Of a stretch of 64,000 nucleotides of DNA, positions 10,054 to 21,129 are shown one piece after another. The position numbers and the translations under genes are program-made. Each line of letters opens with the position of its first letter. Position 1 is the stretch's first letter. The notes beneath the pieces are model-generated. The model did no database searches and had not been told where the DNA came from. It saw nothing but the letters and a program-made list of their open reading frames with translations. This stretch comes from Aradus depressus (lineage: Eukaryota; Arthropoda; Insecta; Hemiptera; Aradidae), in assembly GCA_963662175.1 (NCBI GenBank), contig OY759214.1, positions 930,001 to 994,000 on the forward strand, written 5' to 3'.

Positions 10054-12074
10054 CAGGGTGTATCGCAAGCAGATGACAATACTCGGGGGGGTGAATGCCC
10101 CATTCAAGTACACTAAGAAACCGGGGTAATAAAAATCCGTTTCAACTTAGTGTAGAAATAAATGAGATTTTAAATTTTTTTACGATAACCACGTTTTTTT
10201 AGCAAAATGTCCGTAAATATCACTTTTTGGTTAAGGTAAAGTGAAATCTGACTACACTGTCGTAATCTACGTTAAATTTCCTTATACGTGACATGTTTTT
10301 TGACATGAAAATCGAAAAGATTGAAATAGGAGGCTAACGTTTATTTCAAAACGAACACTTGTTTAAATTGTTTGGCAAATTTTCAGTTTACCGTAATTTG
10401 TTTTCTTTATTCGCTAGGATGTCCCAAATTCACCAAAAGTTAGCAAAAACATTACTCTTTAAAAGTACCTAATGTTGTCCTTCATTGTCGACCATTGCCG
10501 GAATGAGACAGCAGAAGATATGAAAAACATGGGTAAACCTAACTTACACAAAGCTAGACTTTTTGTAAAATTAACTAATTCATTATTTTTAAAAAACTGT
10601 AATTATTACGTTATTAATTTTCAGAGGTAAAAAAAGTTTTGTACTGAACATTGTGTTGAAAAAATTATAACAACATTTTTCGGCAAATTTCCAATTTACC
10701 GTAATATGTTTTCTCCATTCGCTAGGATGTTCTTTTACCAAATTACTATTATTCTCTGATTAATTAATTATTTCCTCTGAATAAATAAAATTATTTTTGT
10801 TTTCCCCATTGTTGGCTTCTGTTGAGGATTAGAGAGTAAAAAAAAAAAAAATCCTAATCGGTACAATGGATTTTGAAACTGAAAACCATCGTTAGACGTA
10901 TTAACTAATGTAAACATTATTAGATCCAATAAACAGTTACGCGGGAATACGTAACCATGATTTATGCTTACGGGGCTGATGGAGGCAACAGTCTGCAAGC
11001 AGAACTTTACCGAAATCTATTCCCAAATCGACAAAGATGGCCGGATTCCCGAACCGTAGAAAATGCCTATCGGATTATGGGAGAACCTGGTTCGATTCCA
11101 AGATAACCTGCTAATTATGCCGGTCGACGACGAAAGGATGTCGATGATAGTTTTTTTAGAGCGCTTATACAATGATCCGTCCACGAGCACCCGACGCGTT
11201 GCTGGAAGGTGGATTGGACGGTATGAACCTGTGAGATGGCCAGCTCGGAATCCTGACCTGGCGCCTTTAGATTTTTATGTGTGGGGCACTCTAAAGTCCC
11301 TACCTTGTGTACAGCGTACCTATTAGTGATAGGGACTAATTAATCACCAGAATTCAAGAGGTTTATGAGGAGATGGGAACAAACAGTCTTGAGATTCAAC
11401 GGGCCACCACATCCGTTCTAAACAAGGAGTCAATTGTGAGAATATGGAGGTCTGTTTCAGCAATTGTTATAATTTTTCCAAAACAATGTACAGTACAAAA
11501 CATTTTTTTATCTCTGAAAATTAATAACGTAATAATTTCAATTTTTTTTTAGTTAATTTTATAAAAAGTCTCGCTTTGTGTAAGTTAGGTTTACCCATGT
11601 TTTTCTTCTGTTCTGCTGTCTCACTCCGGCAATGGTCGACAATGAAGAACAACATTAGGTATTTTTAAAGGGCCATATTTTTGCTAACTTTTGGTGAATT
11701 TGGGACATCCTAGCGAATAAAGAAAACAAATTACGGTAAACTGAAAATTTGCCAAACAATTTAAACAGGTGTTCGTTTTGAAATAAACGTTACGCTTCCT
11801 ATTTCAATCTTTTCGATTTTCATGTCAAAACACATGTCACCTATTAGGAAATTTAACGTAGATTACGACAGTGTAGTCAGATTTCACATTACCTTAACCA
11901 AAAAGTGATATTTACGGACATTTTGCTAAAAAAACGTGGTTATCGTAAAAAAATTTAAAATCTCATTTATTTCTACACTAAGTTGAAACGGATTTTTATT
12001 ACCCCGGTTTCTTAGCGTACTTGAGTGGGGCATTCACCCCCCCGAGTATTGTCATCTGCTTGCGATACACCCTG
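10054..12074 (+). mobile_element. Tc1/mariner-superfamily transposon with ~615 bp inverted repeats
   Basis: Ends are CAGGGTGTATCGCAAGCAG and its inverse, flanked by TA (10052-10053 and 12075-12076). Removing the element restores the Penelope-like sequence seen at 20461. The inverted repeats run to about 10675 on the left and from about 11462 on the right and are nearly identical. The left arm has an extra partial repeat of its own inner segment (about 10676-10730). A decayed transposase gene lies between them. Confidence 0.88.
10957..11326 (+). pseudogene. Mariner-like transposase remnant (DUF4817-type N-terminus, DDE C-terminus)
   Basis: Two pieces can be read. 10957-11106 encodes 49 residues with YGADGGNSLQAELYRNLFPN and RTVENAYRIMGEPGSI, resembling the DUF4817 helix-turn-helix that starts many insect transposases, and stops at 11104-11106. 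11063-11326 encodes, in another frame, RWIGRYEPVRWPARNPDLAP and LDFYVWGTLKS, the block around the last catalytic acidic residue of DDE transposases of this group. Most of the catalytic core between the two is absent, so the element is non-autonomous. Confidence 0.72.
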
Positions 12075-12084
12075 TATACATATA

Positions 12085-12120
12085 TAACTACCGGTTTCGG
12101 CTTTATACCATCGTCAGGTC
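12085..12120 (-). ncRNA. Hammerhead-ribozyme-like motif, copy A left arm
   Basis: On the minus strand CTGACGA (12111-12117 reversed) is followed by a 3 bp hairpin (GGT/GCC), then GAAA and ACCGGT, with GTA before the next stem. This fits the hammerhead core CUGANGA...GAAA with a very short stem III, as reported for Penelope-like elements. Cleavage activity is inferred. Confidence 0.5.
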
Positions 12121-12149
12121 TAGTTATGAACTAAACTTAGTTCATAACT

Positions 12150-12185
12150 AGACCTGACGATGGTATAAAGCGGAAACCGGTAGTT
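12150..12185 (+). ncRNA. Hammerhead-ribozyme-like motif, copy A right arm (altered)
   Basis: CTGACGA is at 12154-12160 and GAAA at 12173-12176. Compared with the other three copies the base before GAAA is G where the others have C, which breaks the closing pair of stem II. It is probably inactive. Confidence 0.45.
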
Positions 12186-12304
12186 ATATATGTATATATA
12201 TCTTTAGTGGAATAAACAATATTTCAAAAATAAGTTTGTTTTATTTATTTATTACAAGTTTCCACAATATGTCCGCGTTTCTCAACTTAGAAATTTATGG
12301 TAAA

Positions 12305-12740
12305 GTTTCTAAAAGTAAGTTTATTGCTCAAGTAATTGTAATCATTGTGGCCTAGTTTGAAAATAAATTGGTTTTTGGGGGTCTTAAATATAAAATTTGG
12401 TGCGCTCAAAATATGCCGAAACCGTTTTTTTTTCTTTCTCAAAATGGTTCAAATTGATGCTTATTACTCCTGTGTATAAGGCGATAGATAAATTGAATCA
12501 ATTGAAATAAAAACTTGAAGGAGGCGGTGCGGTGGTGCTGACGACCAGCCGCCTCATCAAATGACTTAAGTGTTGCTCCTCAGATCATGATTTATTGTTA
12601 TGTTTATTACAAAGTTTAAATAATTCCAGTAAAGTGAAAAAAAATAAATAAATGAAGTACCTATACGATGAGATAGATAGATTTCTGTATAATATAATAT
12701 AGAGCTTTAATAATCTCCCAATAGAAAACTTTTAGATGTA
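12305..12740. other. Unassigned intergenic sequence
   Basis: AT-rich apart from a short GC-richer patch near 12520-12560 (GGCGGTGCGGTGG, AGCCGCCTC). No ORF, terminal repeat or known family recognised. Confidence 0.5.
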
Positions 12741-14286
12741 CAGTGATGGCAAAAAGTATTTGAACACCCAGTTTTTTTAAATTATTGAACTTAGGAAATA
12801 ACAAACTGCAGTCACCTTAACTAAAATAAAAAGTACGTTCAAAATGAAGATATTCTTGATAAATAACTTTGCCTAAACCACAGATATATTTTAACGATAC
12901 TGAGGATTAATTAAATCTCGGAAAAAGTATTACACGCTTTGTTTATTATTTATAATTAATCCCTAATTGTTCTATCAGTATTATCCAGTCTTTCAGAGGG
13001 TTCGTAACAGCTGTAAACCCTTTATCAGTCACTGGGTAGTCATCATGCCGAAGACAAGTGAATTGTGTGTGGGAACTCGCGAAAAAATTGTTTTGTTGCG
13101 GATTCAACAAAAATCATATCGTGAGATTGCAGATTTTTTAGGGTTGAATTTTTCCACTGTCAGGTACGTCATAAAGAGGTATGAGGAACGTGGAACAACC
13201 GAAAACAGCAAGCGAAAAGGCCGTTCAAGAAAGTTGATTTCCAGGATCAGGAGAAAAATAAAAAATTAAACCCTGAAAAATCCAACAAGCACGAGATCTG
13301 GCCAACATGGTCGAAACAACAGCTGGCGTACAGATTAGTGAAATGGCAGTAAGGTATTGCCTGAATTTTGAAGGTCTGCATGGTAGAATAACTCGAAAGA
13401 AACCGTTCATCAGCTAAACAAACCGTAAAAAGTCCCTTGCTTTTGCCAGAGAATATTTACATAAGCCGCTTAGCTTTTGGGAAAATGTCATATTTTCCCA
13501 TGAAAGCAGGTTCAATTTGTTTGAGTATTTGGCGGAGGCGTAAGGAAGAACTTAAAAAGCAAAATGTGTCTGTGGCGGTAAAACACGGTGGTGGACATGT
13601 TATGGTGTGGGGGTGTGTTTTGTACCATGGAGTGGGAAATCTTGCGTCTATTGACTGGATTTTAAATGCAGAGGGCTATGTGAACATTTTGCGCCGTAAC
13701 CTGCATGCAAGTGCCGAAAAAATGGGAATCCGGGATCGGTATGTGTTCCAGCAGGACAAGGATCCGAAACACACTCCCACGAAAACCAAGGACTGGTTGA
13801 TATTCAATGTGCGAAGACAGCTGCATACCCCTCCTCCATCACCAGACATAAACATTATTGAAAATTTATGGCACACCCTCGATCAAAATGTGAAAAAACA
13901 TCACATCATCAGATGACACCATCTTAAACAACTTTTGGTTCAAGAATGGCAAACAATCAATCTAGATTTGATTAAAAACCTTGCCCACTCCATTCCCAGA
14001 CGTCTACAGGCTATTATTGACACCAATGGACTTTTACGAAATATTAAATTTATGTTTTAATTCAAAAATAAAAAATAATCGTAAGTGTGCAAATACTTTT
14101 TTCCGAAGAATTTTATTGTTTTTAATTTTTGTTTAATTAAGTTAAGAGGATTTATATTTTTATATATATGGAATTTTTTCAGTTTTTAGTGTACTTTTTA
14201 TTTTGATTAAGGTGACTGCAGTTTGTTATTTCCTAAGTTCATTAATTTAAAAAAACTGGGTATATAAATAATTTTTGCCGCCACTG
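12741..14286 (+). mobile_element. Tc1-like DNA transposon, inactive
   Basis: Inverted repeats of roughly 95 bp start CAGTGATGGCAAAAAGTATT and end GCCGCCACTG, with inner segments AAAATAAAAAGTA/TACTTTTTATTTT. It is flanked by TA (12739-12740 and 14287-14288). A 1.5 kb body with one transposase gene is the usual size for Tc1 elements. Confidence 0.88.
13045..14060 (+). pseudogene. Tc1-like DD34E transposase, multiply broken
   Basis: The start MPKTSELCVGTREKIVLLR leads into a paired helix-turn-helix DNA-binding domain (YREIADFLGLNFSTV, YVIKRYEERGT). It stops at 13267-13269, and the middle is out of frame. The frame 13437-13916 carries HVMVWGCV, FQQDKDPKHT (second catalytic Asp) and PDINIIENLWHTLD (catalytic Glu), the DD34E signature of Tc1. 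The tail after a TGA at 13914-13916 ends IKFMF at 14057. Family length is about 340 residues and the region spans that, but at least two frameshifts and a stop make it non-functional. Confidence 0.85.
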
Positions 14287-14820
14287 TATATGCTCTATAA
14301 TATCTATGTTAGAAGTTATAGAGGCTTAGTTGCTTACTTGTCCGAACAGAGGAGGTTTTGTTCTTACTTTGTGCTTACAGGTTACAATTCTATTTTGTAA
14401 TTTTTAGATACTGATGATGGGAAAACTATCCGAAACCTCTTATAATCTGTGGCCTCTATAATGGTTTCTGAGACCTCACAAATCATACAAATATATTAGT
14501 TTTCAACAAATTGTGAGGTGTTCAAAGCTGCGGTTTACTTTATTATGAATAAAACAATCTTCTTACACATATCTCAAAAGATGTTATTTGTTTTTCAGAT
14601 GCAACTATTTAGGAGGTAATGGCCACACAATTAATCCCTACACGAGTCGAGAAGAAAGAGTTATTTTCTCTACATGGAATTTGGATCATAGGTATGATTT
14701 TTTTTTTTGGGGGGGGAGGGGGGGGGGGGGTTCGGTTGATGGTAAGGGGTGAAGGGCATCCTGCTAGGCCATGACCTCGGTACCAAAGTCTACATATAAA
14801 ATGTGTCACATTCATTACAT
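14287..14820. other. Unassigned stretch with a hammerhead-like motif and a T/G homopolymer
   Basis: No gene seen. 14411-14440 contains CTGATGATGGGAAAACTATCC followed closely by GAAACC, a second hammerhead-like core different from the Penelope-type copies. It is bracketed by the inverted pair TATAGAGGC (about 14315) and GCCTCTATA (about 14452). At 14698-14730 an uninterrupted T run is followed by a G8-A-G13 run. Confidence 0.45.
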
Positions 14821-15222
14821 CGGCAGTTATATGTCAAAAAATCTGTCTGGCTGACAATTTTTGTTAATTAATATCTAACAGACCTTTTCTTGTAAATTAT
14901 TTTTTTCATGAAAGTACAGTACACTTCATAACACCTTTTTGGTTTTTGTTTTAAAATGAAGTTTGAGATCTCTTCTACCTACTAAAACTTGTCTGGCTGA
15001 AAACTTTTGTTAATTACCTTGTCGGACTTAATTTTGAATGCACAGCATCTATGCATGAGATAAATGTCATCTCAACAACGCCATTCCAAGGTTCTTTTAT
15101 AAACAAATGAGCTTCTACGACGACATCACTAAAACACCATCTTAATTTTTTTCTGAAATTAAGTTTGAGATCTATTTTATGCATAAAAGTTGATCTGTCA
15201 GCGACAAAATGTTTTTTACTAT
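14821..15222 (+). repeat. Repeat X, copy 1, left part (interrupted by the provirus)
   Basis: This matches, in inverted orientation, 41100-41480. It contains two diverged modules each with AGTTTGAGATCT followed by a TTGTCTG/TTGATCTG block. The copy continues at 23400 beyond the provirus. No coding capacity or terminal repeats were recognised. Confidence 0.7.
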
Positions 15223-15420
15223 AGTTACATAGGTACAACAACCTCTACTGCTGACAAGGTGCTGAGTATACACTCCTTCGCTATATAAGACAGCTTCACC
15301 CTCTAGTCTTGTCGTGTTTTGTTATCTAGCTTGATGTTGTATTAGTGAGTAAGGTGTAACTTCTTGTAGTAAAATAAAGTGCTTTTTAAAAAGGTAGTTT
15401 TGGAGTTTGATCTTATAACT
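15223..15420 (+). repeat. 5' LTR of the errantivirus-like element
   Basis: 198 bp. A likely TATA box CTATATAAGA lies near 15282, a transcription-start region near 15310, and an AATAAA polyadenylation signal at about 15372. It ends in TAACT, directly before the primer-binding site. Confidence 0.93.
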
Positions 15421-15438
15421 GGCGCCCGTGAACAGGAA
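15420..15438 (+). promoter_or_regulatory. tRNA primer-binding site
   Basis: TGGCGCCCGTGAACAGGAA follows the LTR, sharing its last T. TGGCGCC complements the 3' end of a tRNA with a GGCGCCA acceptor, as in lysine tRNAs used by several retroelements. The exact tRNA is an inference. Confidence 0.65.
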
Positions 15439-15493
15439 CAGCAGAAGTTCTTCATACCAAAGTACGTCCTATTGACTTACTCCATAAGACCAT

Positions 15494-16785
15494 TTGTCTT
15501 ATTTCTGCGTGATCTACTTCCCGCATCTGAAGAACGTGAGTTTCAACTCTTTGTCTGCACACCCAAAGATTAGAAGAAATAGAACTCAGCTCCACCACAG
15601 AAACCACTTTAAACTGGCTTCAGGAAGCAACCCCGATCCCAGGAAGCCCGTCTACAGAGATCGCCGGACTCCCTCAACATCATCAGACGAAGACCCGGAA
15701 GACTCCCAAAATAATCTAACTGTGAGTACTTTCGTTATATCCAACCCTAAATTTTATATTAAGCCCCCTAAATTCAATCCCCAATTAACTTCAAACATGG
15801 CACAAAATCAGGTCTCAAAACCTCTTTCCCATGAAATTTTAAAATATATACCACATTATGATGGTACCCCTTTTAAGCTACCCCATTTTATAGCTACATG
15901 CGAAGAGCTATGTAGCACTTATTGCAATGAAAGTATTATAGAATTTAATAATAGTTGCTCAAATGTTTTAAATTTAATTAGCGCGTTAAAAAAGAATTTC
16001 GCGGACAATAGATCAATCCCAGACCTAATTGTAGAATTAGCCATAATGAGATCCCACCCTAAGGAACACCCCATAGAATTTCTAAACCGACTGGACGAAA
16101 AACGGACTACTGTTATCACCCAATATAAATTAGACGGCATAACAGGTGACTTACTGATAAATTTGACTCACCAACTAAACGCTACATTAATTAGAACATT
16201 AGTTCACGGCGTTCAGCCCACGCTAGGTTCTCATCTACAGTTACTGCAAGTTCAAGACTTAGATGACGCTAGACACAAGTTAATTAATGATTGTAGCATC
16301 GTGTTACAACAATTAAAATATAGTACGACGATCGACACGATTAACGGAGGAGAATTAAAAGACATCCCCAACCAACAGTTCCCTATAAAATTCCCCATTA
16401 TGAACCCAGACAGAACAGACCAATACAAAAAACATATCAGCCCCCATTTTTCCATCAACCGAGATTCACTAATCAAAGTCAACAGTACAGAAATTTCCAA
16501 CAAGCTCCTTTTATTCCCAGACCACAGTTTTCCAATACTAAATGGAATTCTCAAAATACGGTCTCGATGCGTACACAAAATAAAAGACCCGACTTCAAAA
16601 ATGTTATATCCCCATATGAAATTACCTATTTAGAGGATAACCCTCAAGAGGTACAGGACGACAACCAAATACAAAAAATGCAGTCGCAAATTAATTCACT
16701 AACTGAATCTATGAACAAACTGACAGATCATTTTTTAGGACCAAACCCCAATTTCTCAGAAGATCCCCCAGACAATTTGAATTAA
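15494..16785 (+). pseudogene. Errantivirus-like gag, frameshifted
   Basis: The long frame 15494-16633 encodes up to 379 residues. The in-frame Met at 15797 (MAQNQVSKPL) is the more likely start because the sequence before it is leader-like and Pro/Ser-rich. It is followed by a helical capsid-like region (PHYDGTPFKLPHFIATCEEL; SHPKEHPIEFLNRLDEKR; HQLNATLIRTLVHGVQPTLG). The frame shifts near 16567-16633, and the continuing frame 16567-16785 is a polar C-terminus (QIQKMQSQINSLTESMNKL, coiled-coil-like). No CCHC knuckle is visible, as in errantiviruses. Confidence 0.8.
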
Positions 16786-16807
16786 AGTTATCAATAAATC
16801 ACTTCCT

Positions 16808-19800
16808 TATTTTTTAGATTGGAAAAATAGAAAATGGCTTGTAGACATGGGATCCCTCAAAAATTATATAAACCCTTCCATAGTACCCCCTGGTGTCACT
16901 AAATATAAGGAGGAGTTCATTGTTAAAACACCCAATGGAAAAAGTAAGGGCTCAGAATATATATTATTCGGTCCTGTAAAAGTTTTTCCAAATACCCCCA
17001 AAATGAAAGTATACTTATTTAACTTTTCCCCAAAATATGACGTACTTTTAGGGCACGAAACATTAAGCCAAATTAAAGCTAATGTAAATTTCAATAAAAA
17101 CTTATTAGAACACGAGAACGGTTCAAAACAATTATTATTTTTAATGGACAATAATGAAATTATATTGAACCCAGGTTTTAATATAATCACTGTCCCAGTT
17201 AGGTCAATTCCAGACTTGAGGACCGGATTAATTCAAGCGGTTAAAAATAATGGATATAATATTGAAGAAGGTATTGTTAACATAAGTAATAATGAATGTA
17301 TGTGTGTAGCCTACTCCAACGAGCTCATGACCATTTGCCCTGAGCCCATGGAAGTAGAAGAATTGGAAACAGTTCTTGAACCTAAACAATTCGTGACCAA
17401 CCGTCCCGAAAACCTTAGGGAAATAGTAAACGAAATTCCTCAGCTATTGCGCGTAGAACATATGAACGAAGAAGAAAAAAATAAAATTATAAATTTAGTT
17501 AAACAATATCCAGAGATTGTAAAGCGCGAAAATGATAAATTGAGCAGTACAGATCTAGTAAAACATAAAATTAATACTAAGGATGATCTGCCTGTATATA
17601 CAAAAAATTACAGATACCCTCAAGTTTTTAGTAACGATGTTCAATTAGAAATAGACAAACTTTTAAAAAATAAAATAATACAATATTCAAATTCGGCATA
17701 TAACTCCCCCATATGGGTAGTTCCCAAAAAACCCGACGCTTCTGGGAAAAAGAAGATTCGCGTTGTTTTGGATTACCGAAAACTGAATGATAAGACGGTA
17801 AAAGACAAATACCCACTACCCAATATCGAGGACTTGTTCGGAAAAATCGGGAGGGCGACTTATTTTTCAGCTATAGATCTAGCCTCTGGATTTCATCAAA
17901 TTGAGATGGACCCAGAATCTATACCGAAAACTGCATTCTCAACCTAAAACGGTCATTATGAATTCCTTCGAATGCCGTTCGGCCTAAAAAACGCGCCGCC
18001 AACATTCCAACGAGCAATGAATATAATTTTTTCTAGAATCCCTAACGTGCTTGCCTATATGGATGATATAATTATTTTTTCAGACAACTTAGAAGAGCAC
18101 CTAAAGCACTTAAAATCGGTTTTCGAAAAACTCAAAAAACATAATTTAAAAATACAGCTCGATAAAACGGAGTTCTTCAAGCGTGAACTCCCATATCTAG
18201 GTCACATAATTTCTGAGAAAGGAATTCAACCCAATCCTTTAAAATTAGAAGCAGTTAAAAATTTCCCCATACCGAAAACAGTAAAACAAATCAAACAGTT
18301 TTTGGGTCTTACAGGTTACTATCGTAAAATGATAAAAGACTATGCCAAAATCTCTAAGCCTCTCACCTCCGCACTAAAAAAGGACAATAAAATTAACCCT
18401 GAAAATCATGATTGAACAACCCAATCTTGCAATTACCTGACTTTTCAAAACAATTCACGCTAACAGCAGATGCCTCTAACTTCGCGTTAGGCGCGGTCCT
18501 ATCACAAACATTCGATGGGAAAGATTTGCCGATAGCATATGCTTCGAGAACATTAAACAAGCACGAAGTTAATCTCTCTACCATTGAAAAAGAGTTATTA
18601 GCTATCGTCTGGTCTTGTAAACATTTTCGACCCTACCTTTATGGCAGGAAATTTCTAGCTCAAACAGACCACAAACCCCTTCAGTGGTTACATAGTATTA
18701 AAGAACCAAATTCTAAACTCATTCGTTGGAAACTGTCACTAGAAGAATTTGATTTTGATATAAAATATGTCCAGGGTAAGACTAACAATGTAGTAGACGC
18801 ACTATCACAAATAACTGACCAACCAATAAATATGCTAGACGAACAAACAGAAATTAACCCACAAGAAGTACTGGATGAATTTCTTAGGGATTGCGGAAAT
18901 GAAAATGATAATTAGGACGATAATGGTAGTCTTGTAACAATTCATTCCCAGGAGAGTTCGAACGAGCAAGTAGGGATAGCAGAAGAGGACAAAATTATTA
19001 ATATAGAACAGAATCAATTAGTTTTAGAACGTGGTAACAAAGCCCCCACCTCTCAGAAAATTTTCGGTAAAACTAGGTTAACGTTTTATATCCGAAACAC
19101 TTCCGATCTTGAGCAAATAAAAACCCTGTGTGTGCAATATTTAAAACCACGCACAGTCTATGGAGTTTTCTGTTCCAAAGAAGGTCCATTATACGAACAA
19201 TACGAAACTATGTTCGAAAACTTCAAAAACATGATTATTAATAACTTTGCCTTAATAAAACTTAAGAGATACAAGAAATTAAATTTAGATGTCACTAATC
19301 CCGAAGAACAAAAAGAAATAATCGCAAATTATCATACCGGAAAAACATATCATCGTGGAATAAACGAAAATTATAACTTTATCCGAAGAAGATATTATTG
19401 GCCCTCTATGCTAAGAGACATTACCGATTATGTAAACAACTGTTCCGTTTGTCTAAAAACGAAATATGAAAGAAAACCAATTCAAGTAGAGTATAAAATC
19501 ACGCCCACTCCCGAAAAACCTTTTGAGAAATTGCAACTTGATACTTTCCAGTATAACAAATGTAAATTTCTAACGATAATAGATTGTTTTTCAAAAAAAT
19601 TAATGGCCTACCCTCTCAGTAGCCTAAATCAAATAGAGATACAATCTTGTCTTAATGATTACTTTTCTATATTTCCAATACCTAAAACCGTGCAGATGGA
19701 TAATGGCCGAGAATTTGATAACGCAGGTTTACGCGATTTTCTAAAATTGTACGAAGTAGATCCGTACTACATCACACCTGGTCACCCAGACTCTCAAGGG

Positions 19801-20376
19801 CTACTTGAAAGAGCCCATTCCACCCTAATTAAAATTTTAAACGCTATCCAACTAGAAAATAAAAGTCAAAAAACGGAAGACAATATGAAGTTAGCCTTAA
19901 TAGCATTTAACAACACATTGAATTCTAACTTAAAACTAACTCCTATGGAAATAACGTTTGGAGTTTCCAAAAATCCCTTTGTATGTGAACTGTCAGAACC
20001 TTTAATAATAGAACAAAGGACTAATGATTATTTAGAAAAATTAAAATTAGTACATAAATTAGTAAAAAACCGAGTAGAAGAAAAAAAACAAAAAAGAACC
20101 GAAAGGCTAAACACTACTCGCGAAAAGGAAACTGAAATCCTTGTAGAACCCTACATTAAAACAACTTATAATAAAAAGAATAAACCTAAATTCTTTAAAG
20201 TAAGTTATGATCAAAATAAAAAGGTTGGAACATTAAACTCGAATGCGATTCAAAAACGCACATTTAAAATTCACCCTAATCGAGTCAAAAGACTAAGGAA
20301 AACCACTAAACCTAAAAATCCGTCTGTTTCAGAAGATGTTCTTCCTTCTAATCCTGGTCCCAGTGGCAGCACATAA
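16808..20376 (+). pseudogene. Errantivirus-like pol: protease, RT, RNase H, integrase (broken)
   Basis: The protease region starts WLVDMGS near 16835, where the family has D-T/S-G; Met replaces the usual Thr. The RT has WVVPKKPDASGKKKIRVVLDY, SAIDLASGFHQIEMD and the catalytic box [11 protein letters not shown]. RNase H has [14 protein letters not shown] and [10 protein letters not shown]. The integrase has a zinc-binding H...H...C..C, then catalytic residues in QLDTFQ, VQMDNGREF and GLLERAHSTL. A stop lies at 17945-17947, a frameshift with probable loss of about 20 codons near 18410, and a further stop at 18913-18915. Integrase is in one frame from 19132 to 20376. Confidence 0.9.
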
Positions 20377-20534
20377 AATAATTAACTTAAGTAAATCGGC
20401 TGGAATCACTTCCATTAAAATTCAGGACTGATTTATTATTAACCAAACATATACCTATATAAATAAATAAAACAAACTTATTTTTGAAATATTGTCTATT
20501 CCACTAAAGATATATGTACATATATAACTACCGG

Positions 20535-20565
20535 TTTCGGCTTTATACCATCGTCAGGTCTAGTT
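20535..20565 (-). ncRNA. Hammerhead-ribozyme-like motif, copy B left arm
   Basis: The minus strand has CTGACGA (20551-20557 reversed), stem II GGT/GCC with AUAAA loop, GAAA, ACCGGT and GTA. All core positions match the hammerhead consensus. Confidence 0.55.
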
Positions 20566-20890
20566 ATGAACTAAGTCAGTTTGCAGAGAGCGACCCTTCA
20601 AATACATCTCAGGTCAAAGGGGGCTATTAGAACTTGGGAGTCCCCCGGCTGTACCGTTAGCTAACTCATGAAATATTTCTTAACAAAACCTAGTTCTAAA
20701 TTTACATAAAACAATGTCACTAGACTAATACATGGAAAAATAACAAATAAATAAGTACAAATACAAGTAAATAATAAAAAATAGAAATAAAATTAATAAC
20801 AATGTTAAGATTTAGATAACTTGAAACATATATGTGGAACCAAATATTAATAACAGATAATACAAACATATATGTGGAAACAGAACTGGT

Positions 20891-21124
20891 TTAGGGTGTT
20901 AACAAAGGGGAATAGTTGAAATAAATTTGGTCATTCATACAAATGTTCCTTTTGTTAGCTTTATTTATTTCTAATTGTTCTAAGCTATTAAGTAGCCTGC
21001 TTTTTGGGCAATAATGGAGATATTTGATGCCTGTAGATGGGTCGAAATTGTGGCTATTGTCAATTATGTGGGTCGCGAATGTAGAACGGTTTCCTCGGTT
21101 CTTTATTTCGGCCGTGTGTTCTTT
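20891..21124 (-). pseudogene. Penelope-like endonuclease C-terminal fragment (left arm)
   Basis: The minus-strand frame reads YVGRECRIKEHTAEIKNRGN, STFATHIIDNSHNFD, then LHYCPKSRLLNSLEQLEINK and ends SPLLTP. The pattern KEH...IK...STFA.HI...H and a late LE.LEI is the C-terminal half of GIY-YIG endonucleases fused to Penelope-like RTs. The RT and the GIY and YIG strands are missing through 5' truncation. The first part of the frame (before RIKEH) belongs to the opposite arm read backwards. Confidence 0.7.
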
Positions 21125-21129
21125 AATTC

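Larger units (their letters stand above)
9998..12290. mobile_element. Penelope-like terminal inverted dimer (copy A), split by a mariner-like element
   Basis: Without the insert at 10054-12074 this is about 270 bp. Two inverted copies of a short sequence ending TTTGTTTTATTTATTTATT meet head-to-head near 12133, and each carries a hammerhead-like motif. The right end has about 36 extra bases (ACAAGTTTCCACAATATGTC...) that the left end lacks. Copy B at 20461-21797 shows the same asymmetry. Flanks share GAAATTTATGGTAAA (9986-10000 and 12290-12304), a 15 bp target duplication. No coding sequence is present; copy B ties the family to Penelope-like elements through its endonuclease fragment. Confidence 0.75.
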
